From positions 1 through 64,000 of the forward strand of contig CABYDT010000001.1 of assembly GCA_902517865.1 (NCBI GenBank): 64,000 nucleotides of DNA, given 5' to 3'. This document shows, one piece after another, positions 27,210 to 39,491 of the stretch. Within the stretch, counting starts at the first letter, position 1; each line of letters begins with the position of its first letter. The notes beneath the pieces are model-generated. The model searched no databases. It saw only the letters and a list, made by a program, of their open reading frames with translations, and was not told the DNA's origin. This DNA is from an uncultured Pelagibacteraceae bacterium. GTDB lineage: Bacteria; Pseudomonadota; Alphaproteobacteria; Pelagibacterales; Pelagibacteraceae. A program made the translations under genes and the position numbers.

Positions 27210-27817
27210 AGAATTTCTTTACTCCAGCTACCACCATTAAATTTATATCTCAATCTTTGGTGTAACCTATCCTTTACATCTAACCAAAATTCAATTTCGA
27301 CTGGACTTATCTCCCAACCAGACCAATAAGGGGGTCTTGGCACGCTGTTCTGATCTGGATATTTGGTCTCAAATTCTTTAATTCTTTTTTCAAACTCATC
27401 TCTAGAAGTCATAGTTGAAGATTGTTTAGATGCCCAAGCTCCTATTCTACTGCCGTACGATCTTGAATTATAATACTTGTCTGCAACCGTATCATCTACC
27501 AACTTAACACTTCCCTTTACTCTTATTTGTCTTAATAAAGATTTCCAATGAAAACACATAGATGCTTTTGGATTTGCTTTTAAATCTTTACCTTTTTTAC
27601 CTTCTAAATTTGTGTAGAAAATGAAACCCGTTTTACTTATTCCTTTGAGAAGGACCATTCTAACATCTGGTTGCCCAGATGAGTCGGACGTCGCTACTGA
27701 AAAGGCATTTGGATCGTTTGGTTCTGATTTTTCTGCTTCTTTCATCCATGCATCGAATAAAATATAAGGATCATCCTCATTTAAAAAACATTCATGTAAT
27801 CCAAGTTTTTGATTCAT
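27200..27817 (-). CDS. pdxH: Pyridoxamine 5'-phosphate oxidase
   Basis: A 205-aa FMN enzyme that makes pyridoxal phosphate. It shows DPNAFSVATSDSSGQPDVRMVLLKG, GFIFYTNLEGKKGKDLKANPKASMCFHWKSLLRQIRVKG for FMN binding, SYGSRIGAWASKQS, PPYWSGWEISPVEIEFW and the C-terminal DRLHQRLRYKF...W...LYP ending. Complete by length. PLP is needed by GcvP encoded nearby, though there is no operon link. Confidence 0.95.
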   Translation of the reverse strand: MNQKLGLHECFLNEDDPYILFDAWMKEAEKSEPNDPNAFSVATSDSSGQPDVRMVLLKGISKTGFIFYTNLEGKKGKDLKANPKASMCFHWKSLLRQIRVKGSVKLVDDTVADKYYNSRSYGSRIGAWASKQSSTMTSRDEFEKRIKEFETKYPDQNSVPRPPYWSGWEISPVEIEFWLDVKDRLHQRLRYKFNGGSWSKEILYP

Positions 27818-27850
27818 AATTAAGCCAAAATAACCTATATAATATATTTA

Positions 27851-28936
27851 ATGTCATACAATACTTTTGGGAAAATGTTTAGATTTACAACATGGGGTGA
27901 ATCCCATGGTCCTGCAATAGGATGTATAGTAGATGGATGCCCTCCAAATGTTGAAATAAAAGAAAGTGACATTCAGAAGGACTTAAATAGAAGGAAACCT
28001 GGGCAGTCAAAATACACAACTCAACGGAAAGAGGATGATAAAGTACAGATCTTGTCAGGTGTATTTGAAGGTAAGTCCACAGGCACGCCTATCGCTTTAA
28101 TCATTTATAACAAAGATCAAAAATCCAGAGATTACGAAACAATTAAAAATAAATTTAGACCTGGACATGCAGACTATACTTATTTTAAAAAATATGGAAT
28201 TAGAGATTATAGGGGCGGTGGTCGCCAGTCTGCGAGGGAAACAGCGTCAAGAGTCGCTGCGGGTGCAATTGCTAAAAAAGTTTTATCAAAACTTCTTGGT
28301 AAAAAATTTAATATTATTGGCGGTGTAACACAAATTGGTCCTGTATTTTATAATCCAAAAAATTGGAGTGATAAAGAAATTAGAAGAAATCCATTCTTTT
28401 CGCCAGATAAAAAAGTGGTCCCAATTTATGAAAGATATTTATTAGATATTAGAAAAGCTGGAAGCTCGGCAGGCGCGATGATTGAATTGAGAGCTAAAGG
28501 TATTCCTTTAGGATTAGGCGCTCCTATCTACTCAAAACTTGATGCTGATATTGCGTCGGCTTTGATGAGTATAAATGCAGTAAAATCTGTTAATATTGGA
28601 GCAGGTAGTGATGTAGCAAGTTTAACAGGTGAATTAAACTCAGATGAAATGAGAATAAAAAAAGGGAAAACAAAATTTAAAACAAATAAAGCCGGAGGTA
28701 TCTTGGGTGGAATATCATCTGGTCAGGATATTATCTGCTCATTTGCAGTTAAACCAACGTCATCGATATTAAACTCAAGACAAACTATAGATAAAAAAGG
28801 AAAGAACACTAATATTTCTGTGCGTGGAAGACACGATCCATGTGTTGGTATAAGAGCAGTTCCTATTGGTGAAGCAATGTTAGCTTGTGTTTTATTAGAT
28901 CATTATTTAATGAACAAAGCTCAATGTGGAAGTTAA
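27851..28936 (+). CDS. aroC: Chorismate synthase
   Basis: A 361-aa FMN-dependent enzyme, the last step of the shikimate pathway. All three signatures are present: [17 protein letters not shown] at about 17-33, [37 protein letters not shown], and the C-terminal [18 protein letters not shown]. The stop is directly followed by the GTG start of the rhomboid gene. Confidence 0.97.
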   Translation: MSYNTFGKMFRFTTWGESHGPAIGCIVDGCPPNVEIKESDIQKDLNRRKPGQSKYTTQRKEDDKVQILSGVFEGKSTGTPIALIIYNKDQKSRDYETIKNKFRPGHADYTYFKKYGIRDYRGGGRQSARETASRVAAGAIAKKVLSKLLGKKFNIIGGVTQIGPVFYNPKNWSDKEIRRNPFFSPDKKVVPIYERYLLDIRKAGSSAGAMIELRAKGIPLGLGAPIYSKLDADIASALMSINAVKSVNIGAGSDVASLTGELNSDEMRIKKGKTKFKTNKAGGILGGISSGQDIICSFAVKPTSSILNSRQTIDKKGKNTNISVRGRHDPCVGIRAVPIGEAMLACVLLDHYLMNKAQCGS

Positions 28937-29674
28937 GTGATACCTTTAAAAGATGACAATCCAACTAGTAGCAGACCAATAATAACTTATTGTATTATCG
29001 GTATTTGTATTTTTGTATTTATTTTAGAGTTATCATCTCCAGGTTACAAGACGGGAACCTTGTTCTATTCTTATGGGGTCATACCGGCAGTCCTTACAGG
29101 TAAAGTTTTGCTACCTCAAGAGGCGTATGCTGTGCCTGCATCTTTTACACTAATTACATCGATGTTTATGCATGGAGGTTTCATGCACTTAATTGGTAAC
29201 ATGCTTTACATGTGGATTTTTGCAGACAACATTGAAGATGAGTTGGGTCCTACTAAATTTTTAATTTTTTATATTTTATCTGGAATAGCTGCAGCATTAA
29301 CTCAAGTTTATATGAATACCGATTCTTTTATACCAATGGTTGGAGCAAGTGGAGCTATTGGTGGGGTGCTTGGTGCATATATTGTAAATCATCCTAAGGC
29401 TAAAGTTTTGGTCTTAATACCTTTGGGCTTCTTTTCCCAAATAGTAAAAATACCAGCAATATATGTTTTAGGTTTCTGGTTTGTCCTGCAATTTGTAAGT
29501 TCTGCGCTCTCATCGTCAGAGGGTGGTGGAGTTGCTTATGGTGCGCATATTGGTGGCTTTGTATTTGGCGTTATAGCAATTTTATTTTTCAATAGAAGAG
29601 TTAAACCCAGATCTATAAAAAAGGTACCAGAAAAAAAAGAAAGAAAAATTAAAAATCCTTGGGATACTAGGTAA
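28937..29674 (+). CDS. Rhomboid-family intramembrane serine protease
   Basis: A 245-aa membrane protein with six to seven helices. The catalytic Ser is in GASGAIGGVLGAY (about 138) and the His in GAHIGGFVFG (about 204); HGGFMHLIGNMLYMWIFADNIED holds the conserved HxxxN segment. The dyad is intact, so it should be active. The N terminus IPLKDDNPTSSRPIITY is typical of the bacterial group. Start is GTG, 0 nt after aroC. The positively charged tail is cytoplasmic by the positive-inside rule. Confidence 0.93.
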   Translation: MIPLKDDNPTSSRPIITYCIIGICIFVFILELSSPGYKTGTLFYSYGVIPAVLTGKVLLPQEAYAVPASFTLITSMFMHGGFMHLIGNMLYMWIFADNIEDELGPTKFLIFYILSGIAAALTQVYMNTDSFIPMVGASGAIGGVLGAYIVNHPKAKVLVLIPLGFFSQIVKIPAIYVLGFWFVLQFVSSALSSSEGGGVAYGAHIGGFVFGVIAILFFNRRVKPRSIKKVPEKKERKIKNPWDTR

Positions 29675-31579
29675 TTATTTTATAATTTTAATATTATCTT
29701 TATTAAATAAAACGTCCTGAATTTTATTACAAATATCATCGGCATTTAAACCTGCAGCAGCATACATAGACTCTGGAGTATCCTGATCAATAAATCGATC
29801 AGGTAATATCATATTTCTAAACTTTAAGCCTTTATCAAATAAACCTTTACTTGATAGTAAATAAGAAACGTGAGAACCAAAACCACCTATTGAACCCTCT
29901 TCAATAGTAATAAATACTTCGTGATTTCTTGCACAATCCAAAACTAATTTTTCATCAAGAGGTTTGGCAAATCTAGCATCAACTAATGTTGGATTAATAC
30001 CTTTAGCTTTTAATTTATTTATAGCCAATTTACATTCCTCTAATCTTGCACCAAAATTTAAGATACATACTTTGTCACCTTCGCCTATTATCTTGCCTTT
30101 TCCGATTTCAACAGTATCGTCTAGGCTTGGCAATTCATAACCAAATCCATTACCCCTAGGATATCTAAAAGCACATGGTCGGTCATTTATATGTACGCTT
30201 GTATTAACCATTCTGACTAGTTCTGCTTCATTACTTGGTGCCATTACAATAAAATTGGGAAGTGTACTTAAGTAAGTAATGTCAAATGAGCCAGCATGAG
30301 TTGCTCCATCAGCACCAACTAAACCGGCCCTATCAATTGCAAATCTGACTGGTAATTTTTGTATTGCAACATCATGCACAACCTGATCGTAGGCTCTTTG
30401 CAAGAAAGTTGAATAAATTGCAGCATAAGGCTTGAAACCTTCGGTAGCCAGCCCAGCTGCGAATGTTACTGCATGTTGTTCTGCTATTCCTACATCAAAA
30501 GATCTTTTTGGGAATTTTTTGTTAAAAATATTTACACCAGTACCATCTGGCATAGCAGCAGTAATAGCAACAATTTTATCATCTAAATCTGCGTGCTTAC
30601 TTAAAGTTTCGCCAAATACATTTTGATAGGACATAATATTTGAATTGCTTTTTTTCTGCTCCCCTGTTGCTGGATTAAATTTTTTAACACCATGATATTT
30701 ATCAGCTGATTCTTCTGCAGGTTTATAGCCTTTACCTTTTTGTGTGATTGCATGAATTAAAAATGGCCCATTATGTTTTGAATTTTTAACATTTTCTAAA
30801 ACTGGAATTAGATCCTCAAATTTATGTCCATTAATTGGACCAACATAAAAGAAACCCATTTCTTCAAATAACGTTCCGCCTGTTGCTAAACCCCTTAAGT
30901 ATTCCTCAGCTTGTCCAATTGTTTTTTTTAATTTAAAAGGAAATTTATCAGCAAGTTTTTTAAACATTTCTCTAAATCCTATGTAACTTTTTCCAGATAA
31001 TAATTTTGCAAGGTAAGAGCTCATTGCGCCAACAGGCGGCGCGATGGACATATCATTATCATTTAGTATAACAATTAATCGAGAGTCCATTGACCCTGCG
31101 TTATTCATCGCTTCGTATGCCATACCCGCGCTCATTGCTCCATCACCAATTACTGAAATTATATTATTTGTTTTTCCTTCAATATCTCTTGCAACTGACA
31201 TTCCAAGGCCAGCTGAGATCGATGTTGAACTGTGCGCAGCTCCAAAAGGATCATAATTACTCTCAGATCTTTTGGTAAAACCAGATAAACCTCCGCCCTG
31301 TCTTAAAGTTCTTATCCTATCTTTTCTTCCTGTTAAAATTTTATGCGGGTAGGCTTGATGTCCTACATCCCAAATTAATCTATCTTTTGGAGTATCAAAC
31401 ATGTAATGCAGTGCTATTGTCAATTCAATAACTCCCAAACCTGCACCAAGGTGTCCACCAGTTTCAGAAACTGCACTTATAAGTTCTTTTCTTAGTTCAT
31501 CCGCAAGTTGTGGTAATTGACTTCTATCTAATAACCTCAGATCACTCGGAAAATTAATTTTATCTAAAAGTTTGTTCAT
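29675..31579 (-). CDS. dxs: 1-deoxy-D-xylulose-5-phosphate synthase
   Basis: A 634-aa thiamine-diphosphate enzyme, first step of the MEP isoprenoid pathway. Marks include [45 protein letters not shown] with the ThDP-binding NDN, and [16 protein letters not shown]. The frame continues 11 codons upstream, but the ATG at 31579 sits 1 nt after the ispA stop and aligns with family starts. Operon xseB-ispA-dxs, a classic bacterial order. Its ThDP need ties it to thiD and thiE. Confidence 0.97.
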   Translation of the reverse strand: MNKLLDKINFPSDLRLLDRSQLPQLADELRKELISAVSETGGHLGAGLGVIELTIALHYMFDTPKDRLIWDVGHQAYPHKILTGRKDRIRTLRQGGGLSGFTKRSESNYDPFGAAHSSTSISAGLGMSVARDIEGKTNNIISVIGDGAMSAGMAYEAMNNAGSMDSRLIVILNDNDMSIAPPVGAMSSYLAKLLSGKSYIGFREMFKKLADKFPFKLKKTIGQAEEYLRGLATGGTLFEEMGFFYVGPINGHKFEDLIPVLENVKNSKHNGPFLIHAITQKGKGYKPAEESADKYHGVKKFNPATGEQKKSNSNIMSYQNVFGETLSKHADLDDKIVAITAAMPDGTGVNIFNKKFPKRSFDVGIAEQHAVTFAAGLATEGFKPYAAIYSTFLQRAYDQVVHDVAIQKLPVRFAIDRAGLVGADGATHAGSFDITYLSTLPNFIVMAPSNEAELVRMVNTSVHINDRPCAFRYPRGNGFGYELPSLDDTVEIGKGKIIGEGDKVCILNFGARLEECKLAINKLKAKGINPTLVDARFAKPLDEKLVLDCARNHEVFITIEEGSIGGFGSHVSYLLSSKGLFDKGLKFRNMILPDRFIDQDTPESMYAAAGLNADDICNKIQDVLFNKDNIKIIK

Positions 31580-31580
31580 T

Positions 31581-32462
31581 TTAATGATCTCTTTTAAAAA
31601 TATAATTTGCACACTCTACCAATGTCCGAGCAGAATCTCCATAAGAAACGAGATTTTCTTTAATTAAAGACTGTATGTCTTGAGCTAATTTTTTTGTTTG
31701 ATGTTCCCCAATTGCTGACATTATTGTGGCTTTGCCTTTAATTTCATCTTGCTTCGTTGGCTTTCCAATTTTATCTGAGTCACCATGTCTATCTAAAAGA
31801 TCATCTGAAATTTGAAATAATAATCCTAAATTCATACCTACTTCTTTTAATTTTTCACGATCATCCTCTACTCCTGCTACAATGGCAGCTGACTCACAAC
31901 AAAATCCCATAAGCTCACCAGTTTTTTTTAGCTGCATGTCAATAATTTCTTTTTTATTCTTTTGTTGTTTTTCAAATTTTAAATCTAAAAATTGCCCGCC
32001 CGCAATTCCTTTATGACCAGCACACACTGATAAAGCTCTAATTAAATTCAATTTTCTTTCTTTATCAACATTAATTTCATCGCTTGATAAAATTTCAAAA
32101 GCTGTTGTAAGCAATGAATTACCAGCAAGTATTGCTGTCGACTCCCCAAATTTTTTATGGGTACTTTCTTTGCCTCTTCTAAAATCATCATTATCCATTG
32201 AAGGAAGGTCGTCATGAATTAACGAATAACTATGAACACACTCAATAGCTCCCGCTATAGGAATATATTTGTATTCATCTATTTTATAAATATCAAAAGC
32301 ACACTTGGTTAAATACGTTCTAATTTTTTTACCACCGGAAAAGAGACCGTATGACATTGCTTCAAATAAATCATTATTTGTATTTTTCTTTGAAAAATAT
32401 TTTTTCAAAAAATTATCAACCTTATCGGCAGATAACTTGATTTTTTCTGTGACTGAATTCAT
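31581..32462 (-). CDS. ispA: Farnesyl/geranylgeranyl diphosphate synthase
   Basis: A 293-aa short-chain prenyltransferase. First Asp motif [18 protein letters not shown] (about 77-94), second [17 protein letters not shown]. The DDxxxxD spacing of the first motif is the bacterial FPP/GGPP type. It supplies precursors for ubiquinone, and in proteorhodopsin cells possibly for carotenoid and retinal. It lies between xseB (6 nt) and dxs (1 nt). Confidence 0.95.
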   Translation of the reverse strand: MNSVTEKIKLSADKVDNFLKKYFSKKNTNNDLFEAMSYGLFSGGKKIRTYLTKCAFDIYKIDEYKYIPIAGAIECVHSYSLIHDDLPSMDNDDFRRGKESTHKKFGESTAILAGNSLLTTAFEILSSDEINVDKERKLNLIRALSVCAGHKGIAGGQFLDLKFEKQQKNKKEIIDMQLKKTGELMGFCCESAAIVAGVEDDREKLKEVGMNLGLLFQISDDLLDRHGDSDKIGKPTKQDEIKGKATIMSAIGEHQTKKLAQDIQSLIKENLVSYGDSARTLVECANYIFKRDH

Positions 32463-32468
32463 CTGAAG

Positions 32469-32723
32469 CTACTTTTTTCGGTCGAATGGTTTTTTCTTTA
32501 CATTGCCTTGTTTGTCTATCGTTATCTCTTCAATCTTGGTGTTGGCTTCTTTTAATTTTTCCTCACAATGTTTTTTCAATTTTATTCCTCTGGTGTATTG
32601 CTTAATCGATTCCTCAAGTTCAATTGATCCGTTTTCTAAACTGGATACTATTGTCTCAAGCTCTTGCATAGCTTCTTCAAAAGTGAGTTTTTCTATATCT
32701 AAATTGTCGTTTGTATCTTTCAT
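32469..32723 (-). CDS. xseB: Exodeoxyribonuclease VII small subunit
   Basis: An 84-aa protein with LTFEEAMQELETIVSSLENGSIELEESIKQYTRGIKLKKHCEEKL, the XseB signature. It partners XseA (not in the window) in single-strand DNA degradation. Two starts are possible: ATG at 32747 (92 aa) or 32723; I chose the second because it gives the usual family N terminus. The tsaC start is only 16 or 40 bp away on the other strand. Confidence 0.92.
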   Translation of the reverse strand: MKDTNDNLDIEKLTFEEAMQELETIVSSLENGSIELEESIKQYTRGIKLKKHCEEKLKEANTKIEEITIDKQGNVKKKPFDRKK

Positions 32724-32763
32724 TTCTAGATTTTTATTACATAACATAATAAATAATAAAAAA

Positions 32764-33708
32764 ATGAATTACTATTCAAATATTTACAAGCCAACGGCAA
32801 AAAATCTAAATAAGTCTGTTAAACTTCTAAAAGAGGGTCAGCTAATCGGTATACCAACAGAAACTGTCTATGGCTTGGGTTCAGTGGCCTATAACGATAA
32901 GGCTGTTAAGAAAATATATAAGTTAAAAAAAAGACCTACAAGCAATCCAATTATAGTACATTTTAAGGATTTGAAATCGATTCAATCCGAGACGATGGGT
33001 AATAAATATCTTAAAAAATTATACAAAAAATTTTCTCCAGGTCCGATCACATATGTCCTGAAATTAAAAAAAAATTCAAAGATTTCTAAATTGCTCTTAA
33101 ATAAAAATAAACATATCGCGTGTAGAGTTCCTAGAGATAAGATATTTTTAAAAATTTTAAAAAAACTTAACAAGCCTATTGCTGCTCCTAGCGCAAATAT
33201 AAGTAATAAGGTTTCTCCTACGTCAGCATTTCATGTTCACGATGAATTTAAGAATAAAATAAATTTAATTATCGACGGTGGTTCTTCAAATGTTGGCATA
33301 GAATCCACGGTTATTGATTTAACTAAAAAACCTGAACTATTGAGAGAGGGTTTTATAACACAAAAAAAAATTAACGCTGTACTTCAAATTAAAGTAAAAA
33401 AATCGAATGCTATAAATACATCACCTGGACAAAGTTTGCTTCATTACAGTCCGGGAATACCAGTTTATTTAAATCGAAAAATACCAAAAAAAAATGGGGC
33501 ATTATTAGTTTTTGGAAAAAGTCGAATTAAAAGTAATGATTTATTTTATTTAAGTAAGAAGAGAAGTTTGACTGAAGCTTCTAAAAAACTTTATGAATTG
33601 TTGAGAAAAATTAAAAAAAATGGATATAAAAATATATCTGTGACACCAATACCTAATAAAGATATTGGAGTTGCAATTAATGATAGGTTAAAAAGATCAG
33701 CAAAATGA
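32764..33708 (+). CDS. tsaC: L-threonylcarbamoyladenylate synthase (Sua5/YwlC type)
   Basis: A 314-aa enzyme making the TC-AMP used for t6A37 in tRNA. The YrdC domain has GQLIGIPTETVYGLG at about 24-38, KRPTSNPIIVHF, and CRVPRD; APSANISNKVSPT closes it. The extra C-terminal Sua5 domain starts with SPGQSLLHYSPGIPVYL. The frame is open further upstream, but only the ATG at 32764 gives a family N terminus. It overlaps the ABC gene by 4 nt (ATGA). Confidence 0.94.
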   Translation: MNYYSNIYKPTAKNLNKSVKLLKEGQLIGIPTETVYGLGSVAYNDKAVKKIYKLKKRPTSNPIIVHFKDLKSIQSETMGNKYLKKLYKKFSPGPITYVLKLKKNSKISKLLLNKNKHIACRVPRDKIFLKILKKLNKPIAAPSANISNKVSPTSAFHVHDEFKNKINLIIDGGSSNVGIESTVIDLTKKPELLREGFITQKKINAVLQIKVKKSNAINTSPGQSLLHYSPGIPVYLNRKIPKKNGALLVFGKSRIKSNDLFYLSKKRSLTEASKKLYELLRKIKKNGYKNISVTPIPNKDIGVAINDRLKRSAK

Positions 33709-34439
33709 AAAATATTTTAGAGGTAACAAATCTTAAAAAAAAATTTGGTAATTTTACTGCTGTTAATAATGTTAATTTTTCCTTAAATGAAAAGAAAACA
33801 ATCGGTCTGTTAGGTCCAAATGGGTGCGGGAAAACAACAACTATTGCTATGCTACTAGGTTTAATTACTCCTACTTCTGGTTCAATTAAGATTGATAATG
33901 AAGATTTAAATCCAAGAGATCACCAATTTTTGTCAAAAATGAATTTTGCATCTCCTTATGTTGAATTGCCAAAAAAATTAACTGTAATGCAAAATTTAAA
34001 AGTTTACGCAATGATGTATGAGATTAAGGATCCATTAAAGAAGATTGAGGAACTGATTGAGAAATTGAAACTTCAAAGTTTAATATTTAAAAAAACTGGA
34101 GAATTGTCCTCAGGACAAAGAAATAGAATTTCTTTAGCTAAATCTTTAATTAATGATCCACAAATTCTTTTGCTTGACGAGCCTACTGCTAGTCTAGATC
34201 CTGACACTGGAGATTTCATCAGGACTTTTATTGAGGATTATCAAAAAAATAATCCAATATCTATTTTGCTAGCATCCCACAATATGAATGAAGTTAAGCG
34301 TCTTTGTGATCATATATTAATGATGAAAGAAGGAAATATTATAGATCAAGGAACTGCAGATCAATTAATCTCTAAACATGGAAGAAATAATTTAGAAGAG
34401 GTTTTTCTAAAAATAGCGAGGGAAAAAAATGAAAATTAA
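33705..34439 (+). CDS. ABC transporter ATP-binding protein (ABC-2 exporter type)
   Basis: A 244-aa ATPase. Walker A GPNGCGKTTT at about 38-47, signature LSSGQRNRISLAKS, Walker B ILLLDEPTASLDPDTG and the H-loop LASHN. The next gene is its membrane partner, overlapping by 11 nt. The pair resembles NodI/NodJ-like and polysaccharide or drug exporters. Substrate unknown. Its ATGA coupling to tsaC is probably chance operon packing. Confidence 0.9.
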   Translation: MKNILEVTNLKKKFGNFTAVNNVNFSLNEKKTIGLLGPNGCGKTTTIAMLLGLITPTSGSIKIDNEDLNPRDHQFLSKMNFASPYVELPKKLTVMQNLKVYAMMYEIKDPLKKIEELIEKLKLQSLIFKKTGELSSGQRNRISLAKSLINDPQILLLDEPTASLDPDTGDFIRTFIEDYQKNNPISILLASHNMNEVKRLCDHILMMKEGNIIDQGTADQLISKHGRNNLEEVFLKIAREKNEN

Positions 34440-35220
34440 AAGAATTTTATCCTTGATGTTAAGACACTTTTATTTAATTAAAGGATCATTTCCAAGAATA
34501 TTTGACTTAATCTATTGGCCTACAGTTCAAATAATCCTTTGGGGATTTGTCTCTAAATTTTTTACAATGTACAGTAGTTATTTTGGTAATGCTGTAGGAG
34601 TCATACTAACAGCTGCAATACTTTACGATTTTTTATTTAGATCCAGCATTAGCTACAACATGCTTTTCCTTGAGGAAATATGGAGTAGAAATTTAATTAA
34701 TCTTTTTGTATCACCATTAAGATCAAGTGAAGTAATTTGTGCTTTAACTTCAACAGCGCTTCTTAGGACTTTGTTGGGTTTAATACCTGCCGTTTTCATT
34801 GCAATGCCATTATTTAACATATCAATATTTGAACTAGGGTTTCCGTTATATTTGTTACTTTTATCTTTGTATATGTTCGGTATCACTTTAGGTTTATTGG
34901 TTACTGCAGGATTGATAAGATTTGGACCATCTTTTGAAAACGTAGCATGGGCAAGTTTATTTTTTATTGCTCCCCTAGGGTGTATTTATTACCCCGTAGA
35001 TATTTTGCCAGAATGGATTAAGCCATTAGCATTATCATTTCCTTTGGCTCATATATTTGAAGAAATGAGATCAATTCTAGTTAACAACACTGTAAATTTT
35101 AAAAATATCTTAATAGCGCTTGGATTAAATATTTTTTATATCGGTTTAGGAATTGCAGTTTTTTATAAAGCTTTTAAAAGTGCGAAAAATAGAGGTACAC
35201 TAGTAAATATAGGTGAATAA
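34429..35220 (+). CDS. ABC-2 type transporter permease
   Basis: A 263-aa membrane protein with six hydrophobic helices and the ABC-2 hallmark FFIAPLGCIYYPVDILPEWIKPLALSFPLAHIFEEMRSIL near the C terminus. RDFDLIYWPT-like FDLIYWPTVQIILWGF lies at the first helix. It pairs with the ATPase at 33705. The stop codon is the last base before the tRNA-Arg CCA end on the other strand, so any terminator must lie inside the tRNA gene. Confidence 0.88.
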   Translation: MKIKRILSLMLRHFYLIKGSFPRIFDLIYWPTVQIILWGFVSKFFTMYSSYFGNAVGVILTAAILYDFLFRSSISYNMLFLEEIWSRNLINLFVSPLRSSEVICALTSTALLRTLLGLIPAVFIAMPLFNISIFELGFPLYLLLLSLYMFGITLGLLVTAGLIRFGPSFENVAWASLFFIAPLGCIYYPVDILPEWIKPLALSFPLAHIFEEMRSILVNNTVNFKNILIALGLNIFYIGLGIAVFYKAFKSAKNRGTLVNIGE

Positions 35221-35295
35221 TGGCGGGCCTATCAGGATTCGAACCCAAACTAAATGTTCCGAAGACACTTGTGCTATCCATTACACTATAGGCCC
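35221..35295 (-). tRNA. tRNA-Arg (anticodon UCG), CCA encoded
   Basis: On the minus strand the acceptor GGGCCTA/TAGGCCC is perfect, the D-arm is GTGT-AATGGATA-GCAC, the anticodon stem AGTGT/ACATT holds loop CTTCGGA (anticodon TCG), and the T-arm is TTGGG-TTCGAAT-CCTGA with two G-T pairs. G73 and CCA are encoded. It reads CGA and possibly the other CGN codons. Confidence 0.95.
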
Positions 35296-35316
35296 AAAAG
35301 TATTATACTTATTTAA

Positions 35317-36294
35317 ATGATTACAAAACATAATTTTATTGTCAAAGAAAAAGATCACAAAAAGAGAGTTGATTTGATTGTGGTGTCAAATTATTCAAAT
35401 TATAGCCGAAGTAAAATCAACAAGATAATTAAATCATCTTTATTAACAGTAAATAATAAAGTTATTAACGATCCATCAAAAAAACTAATCTGTGGAGATA
35501 AAGTAAATTTTGAAAATATTATTAAAGATACAAAAATAAAACCTTCAAAAATTCCGATTAATATTGTTCACGAAGATAATGATTTGATAATAGTTGATAA
35601 ACCTGCTGGTATGGTTGTGCATCCAGGTGCAGGTAATTACACAAACACTCTCGTAAATGGGTTGCTTTATTATTACAAAAATAACTTATCGCAAATCAGC
35701 GGCATGGATAGACCAGGTATAGTCCATAGAATAGACAAAGATACTAGTGGACTATTAGTTATAGCTAAAAATGATGACACTCATAAATTTTTGGCAAGGC
35801 AGTTCGAAAAACATACAATTGCAAGAAGCTATTTAGTATTTGTTTACGGTATTATTAAACCACTAAAAGGAAATATAAATACACTTATTGGAAGAAGTAA
35901 AATAAATAGACAAAAAATGACAGCTAATATCCAAAAAGGTAAAAATGCTATAACTAACTACGAAACGATCTCTATCTATCAAGGAAAAAAAATTCCAAAT
36001 ATTAGTTTGTTAAAATGCGTTCTCGAAACAGGCAGAACTCACCAAATTAGAGTTCATTTAAATTACAAAAAAAATTATATTATTGGTGATCAAACATATG
36101 GTAAAAAAATTAAAAAATTCAATGAAGTAGATAAATCTCTTGTAAATTATTTGAAAGAATTTAAGAGGCAAGCTTTGCATGCTAACACCCTTGGATTTAT
36201 TCATCCTAAAAATAATAAATTTGTGAGTTTCACTTCTAAACTGCCTAGAGATTTATTAAAATTACAAAAAATGCTTGAAAAATTGAGAAATTAG
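35317..36294 (+). CDS. rluD: RluD-type 23S rRNA pseudouridine synthase
   Basis: A 325-aa RluA-family enzyme with an N-terminal S4 domain (KKRVDLIVVSNYSNYSRSKINKIIKSSLLTVNN) and the catalytic Asp in GIVHRIDKDTSGLLVIAK (about 140). ETGRTHQIRVHL and HALGF-like HANTLGFIHP follow. RluD modifies helix 69 of 23S rRNA; RluC remains an alternative. It starts 21 bp from the tRNA-Arg gene on the other strand. Confidence 0.9.
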   Translation: MITKHNFIVKEKDHKKRVDLIVVSNYSNYSRSKINKIIKSSLLTVNNKVINDPSKKLICGDKVNFENIIKDTKIKPSKIPINIVHEDNDLIIVDKPAGMVVHPGAGNYTNTLVNGLLYYYKNNLSQISGMDRPGIVHRIDKDTSGLLVIAKNDDTHKFLARQFEKHTIARSYLVFVYGIIKPLKGNINTLIGRSKINRQKMTANIQKGKNAITNYETISIYQGKKIPNISLLKCVLETGRTHQIRVHLNYKKNYIIGDQTYGKKIKKFNEVDKSLVNYLKEFKRQALHANTLGFIHPKNNKFVSFTSKLPRDLLKLQKMLEKLRN

Positions 36295-36332
36295 CTACTT
36301 GTTATTTATTAATTAGAAATTAAATATTCATT

Positions 36333-37235
36333 ATGTCAAAAAAATTAACAAAATCTAATTTACCAGTTTTAACACCTGATGGGAGCTTTGAAGCATATTT
36401 ATCGAAAATTAGAAAATTTCCGATGCTCGATGCAGCAGAGGAATATATTTTGGCAAAGAACTGGAAAGAAAAAGGTGACAAGGACTCTGCTCATAAATTA
36501 GTTACAAGTCATTTAAGGTTAGTTGCTAAAGTTGCGATGGGTTATCGTGGTTATGGTTTACCAGTAAATGAATTAGTATCTGAAGGTAATATTGGACTGA
36601 TGCAAGCGGTTAAAAAATTTGATCCAGAGAAAGGATTTAGATTAGCAACATATGCAATGTGGTGGATCAAAGCGTCGATACAAGAGTATATTTTAAGATC
36701 TTGGAGTTTAGTAAAAATAGGTACAACAGCTGCTCAAAAAAAATTATTTTTTAATTTAAGAAAAATGAAATCCCAGATTGTTAAAGCAGATCAATCCGAC
36801 CTGCTTCCGGAACAAATTACAGAAATTGCAGATAGACTTGATGTTAAAGAGGATGAAGTAAAAAGTATGGAACAAAGATTAGCTGGCCATGAAAAATCCT
36901 TAAATGCTCCAATTAAGTCTGACAGTGATGAAGGAGAGTGGCAAGACTGGATAGTGGATGAAAGTGCTGACCAAGAATTACAAATTTCTCATAAACAAGA
37001 GTTGGATAAAAGACAAACATTATTAAATAAAGCTTTAAATATTTTAGAAGATAGAGAAAAATCTATCTTATATGATAGGAGACTTATTGATGAACCTAAA
37101 ACTTTAGAAGAGTTAAGTATTAAACACAAGGTTAGTAGAGAAAGAATAAGGCAGATTGAAAACAGAGCTTTTGAAAAAATACAAAAAGAAATGTTAGATA
37201 TGGCAAAAAAGGAAAAATTAATTACGGCTAACTAA
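36333..37235 (+). CDS. rpoH: RNA polymerase sigma-32 (heat-shock sigma factor)
   Basis: A 300-aa group 3 sigma factor. Region 2 is NELVSEGNIGLMQAVKKFDPEKGFRLATYAMWWIKASIQEYILRSWSLVK; the RpoH box GTTAAQKKLFFNLRK follows, which marks it as sigma-32 rather than RpoD. Region 4 ends SVSRERIRQIE-like VSRERIRQIENRAFEKIQ. It controls chaperones and proteases such as FtsH, encoded at 41883. It shares TAATG with the next small gene. Confidence 0.96.
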   Translation: MSKKLTKSNLPVLTPDGSFEAYLSKIRKFPMLDAAEEYILAKNWKEKGDKDSAHKLVTSHLRLVAKVAMGYRGYGLPVNELVSEGNIGLMQAVKKFDPEKGFRLATYAMWWIKASIQEYILRSWSLVKIGTTAAQKKLFFNLRKMKSQIVKADQSDLLPEQITEIADRLDVKEDEVKSMEQRLAGHEKSLNAPIKSDSDEGEWQDWIVDESADQELQISHKQELDKRQTLLNKALNILEDREKSILYDRRLIDEPKTLEELSIKHKVSRERIRQIENRAFEKIQKEMLDMAKKEKLITAN

Positions 37236-37348
37236 TGGATAAATTATTTAAAAATAAAAAATTAATTTTAATTATAATTGGTATAGTTTTAATAGAACTT
37301 TCAGGTCACGGTATATTTGCTACTATTGTAAGGTTGTTTAGTAGCTAA
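37235..37348 (+). CDS. 37-aa single-pass membrane protein coupled to rpoH
   Basis: ATG shares its A with the rpoH stop codon. The product begins MDKLFKNKKLILIIIGIVLI and ends FATIVRLFSS. Five Lys precede a 15-20 residue hydrophobic helix, the pattern of a small inner-membrane protein with the N terminus in the cytoplasm. I recognise no family. Overlap with rpoH suggests a role in the heat-shock or membrane-stress response, perhaps anchoring or feedback, but this is inference. Confidence 0.55.
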   Translation: MDKLFKNKKLILIIIGIVLIELSGHGIFATIVRLFSS

Positions 37349-37358
37349 AAAGTTTTTA

Positions 37359-39490
<2,132 letters not shown>

Positions 39491-39491
39491 A

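Noticed and set aside
32503-32763. 87-residue N-terminal extension of TsaC
   Set aside because: It is the antisense of xseB and hydrophobic Ser/Phe-rich shadow sequence; the true family start is the ATG at 32764.
36309-36323. CtrA-like box TTAA-N7-TTAA before rpoH
   Set aside because: Exact match to the consensus, but the motif is all A/T and expected often by chance in this DNA; no second site supports it.
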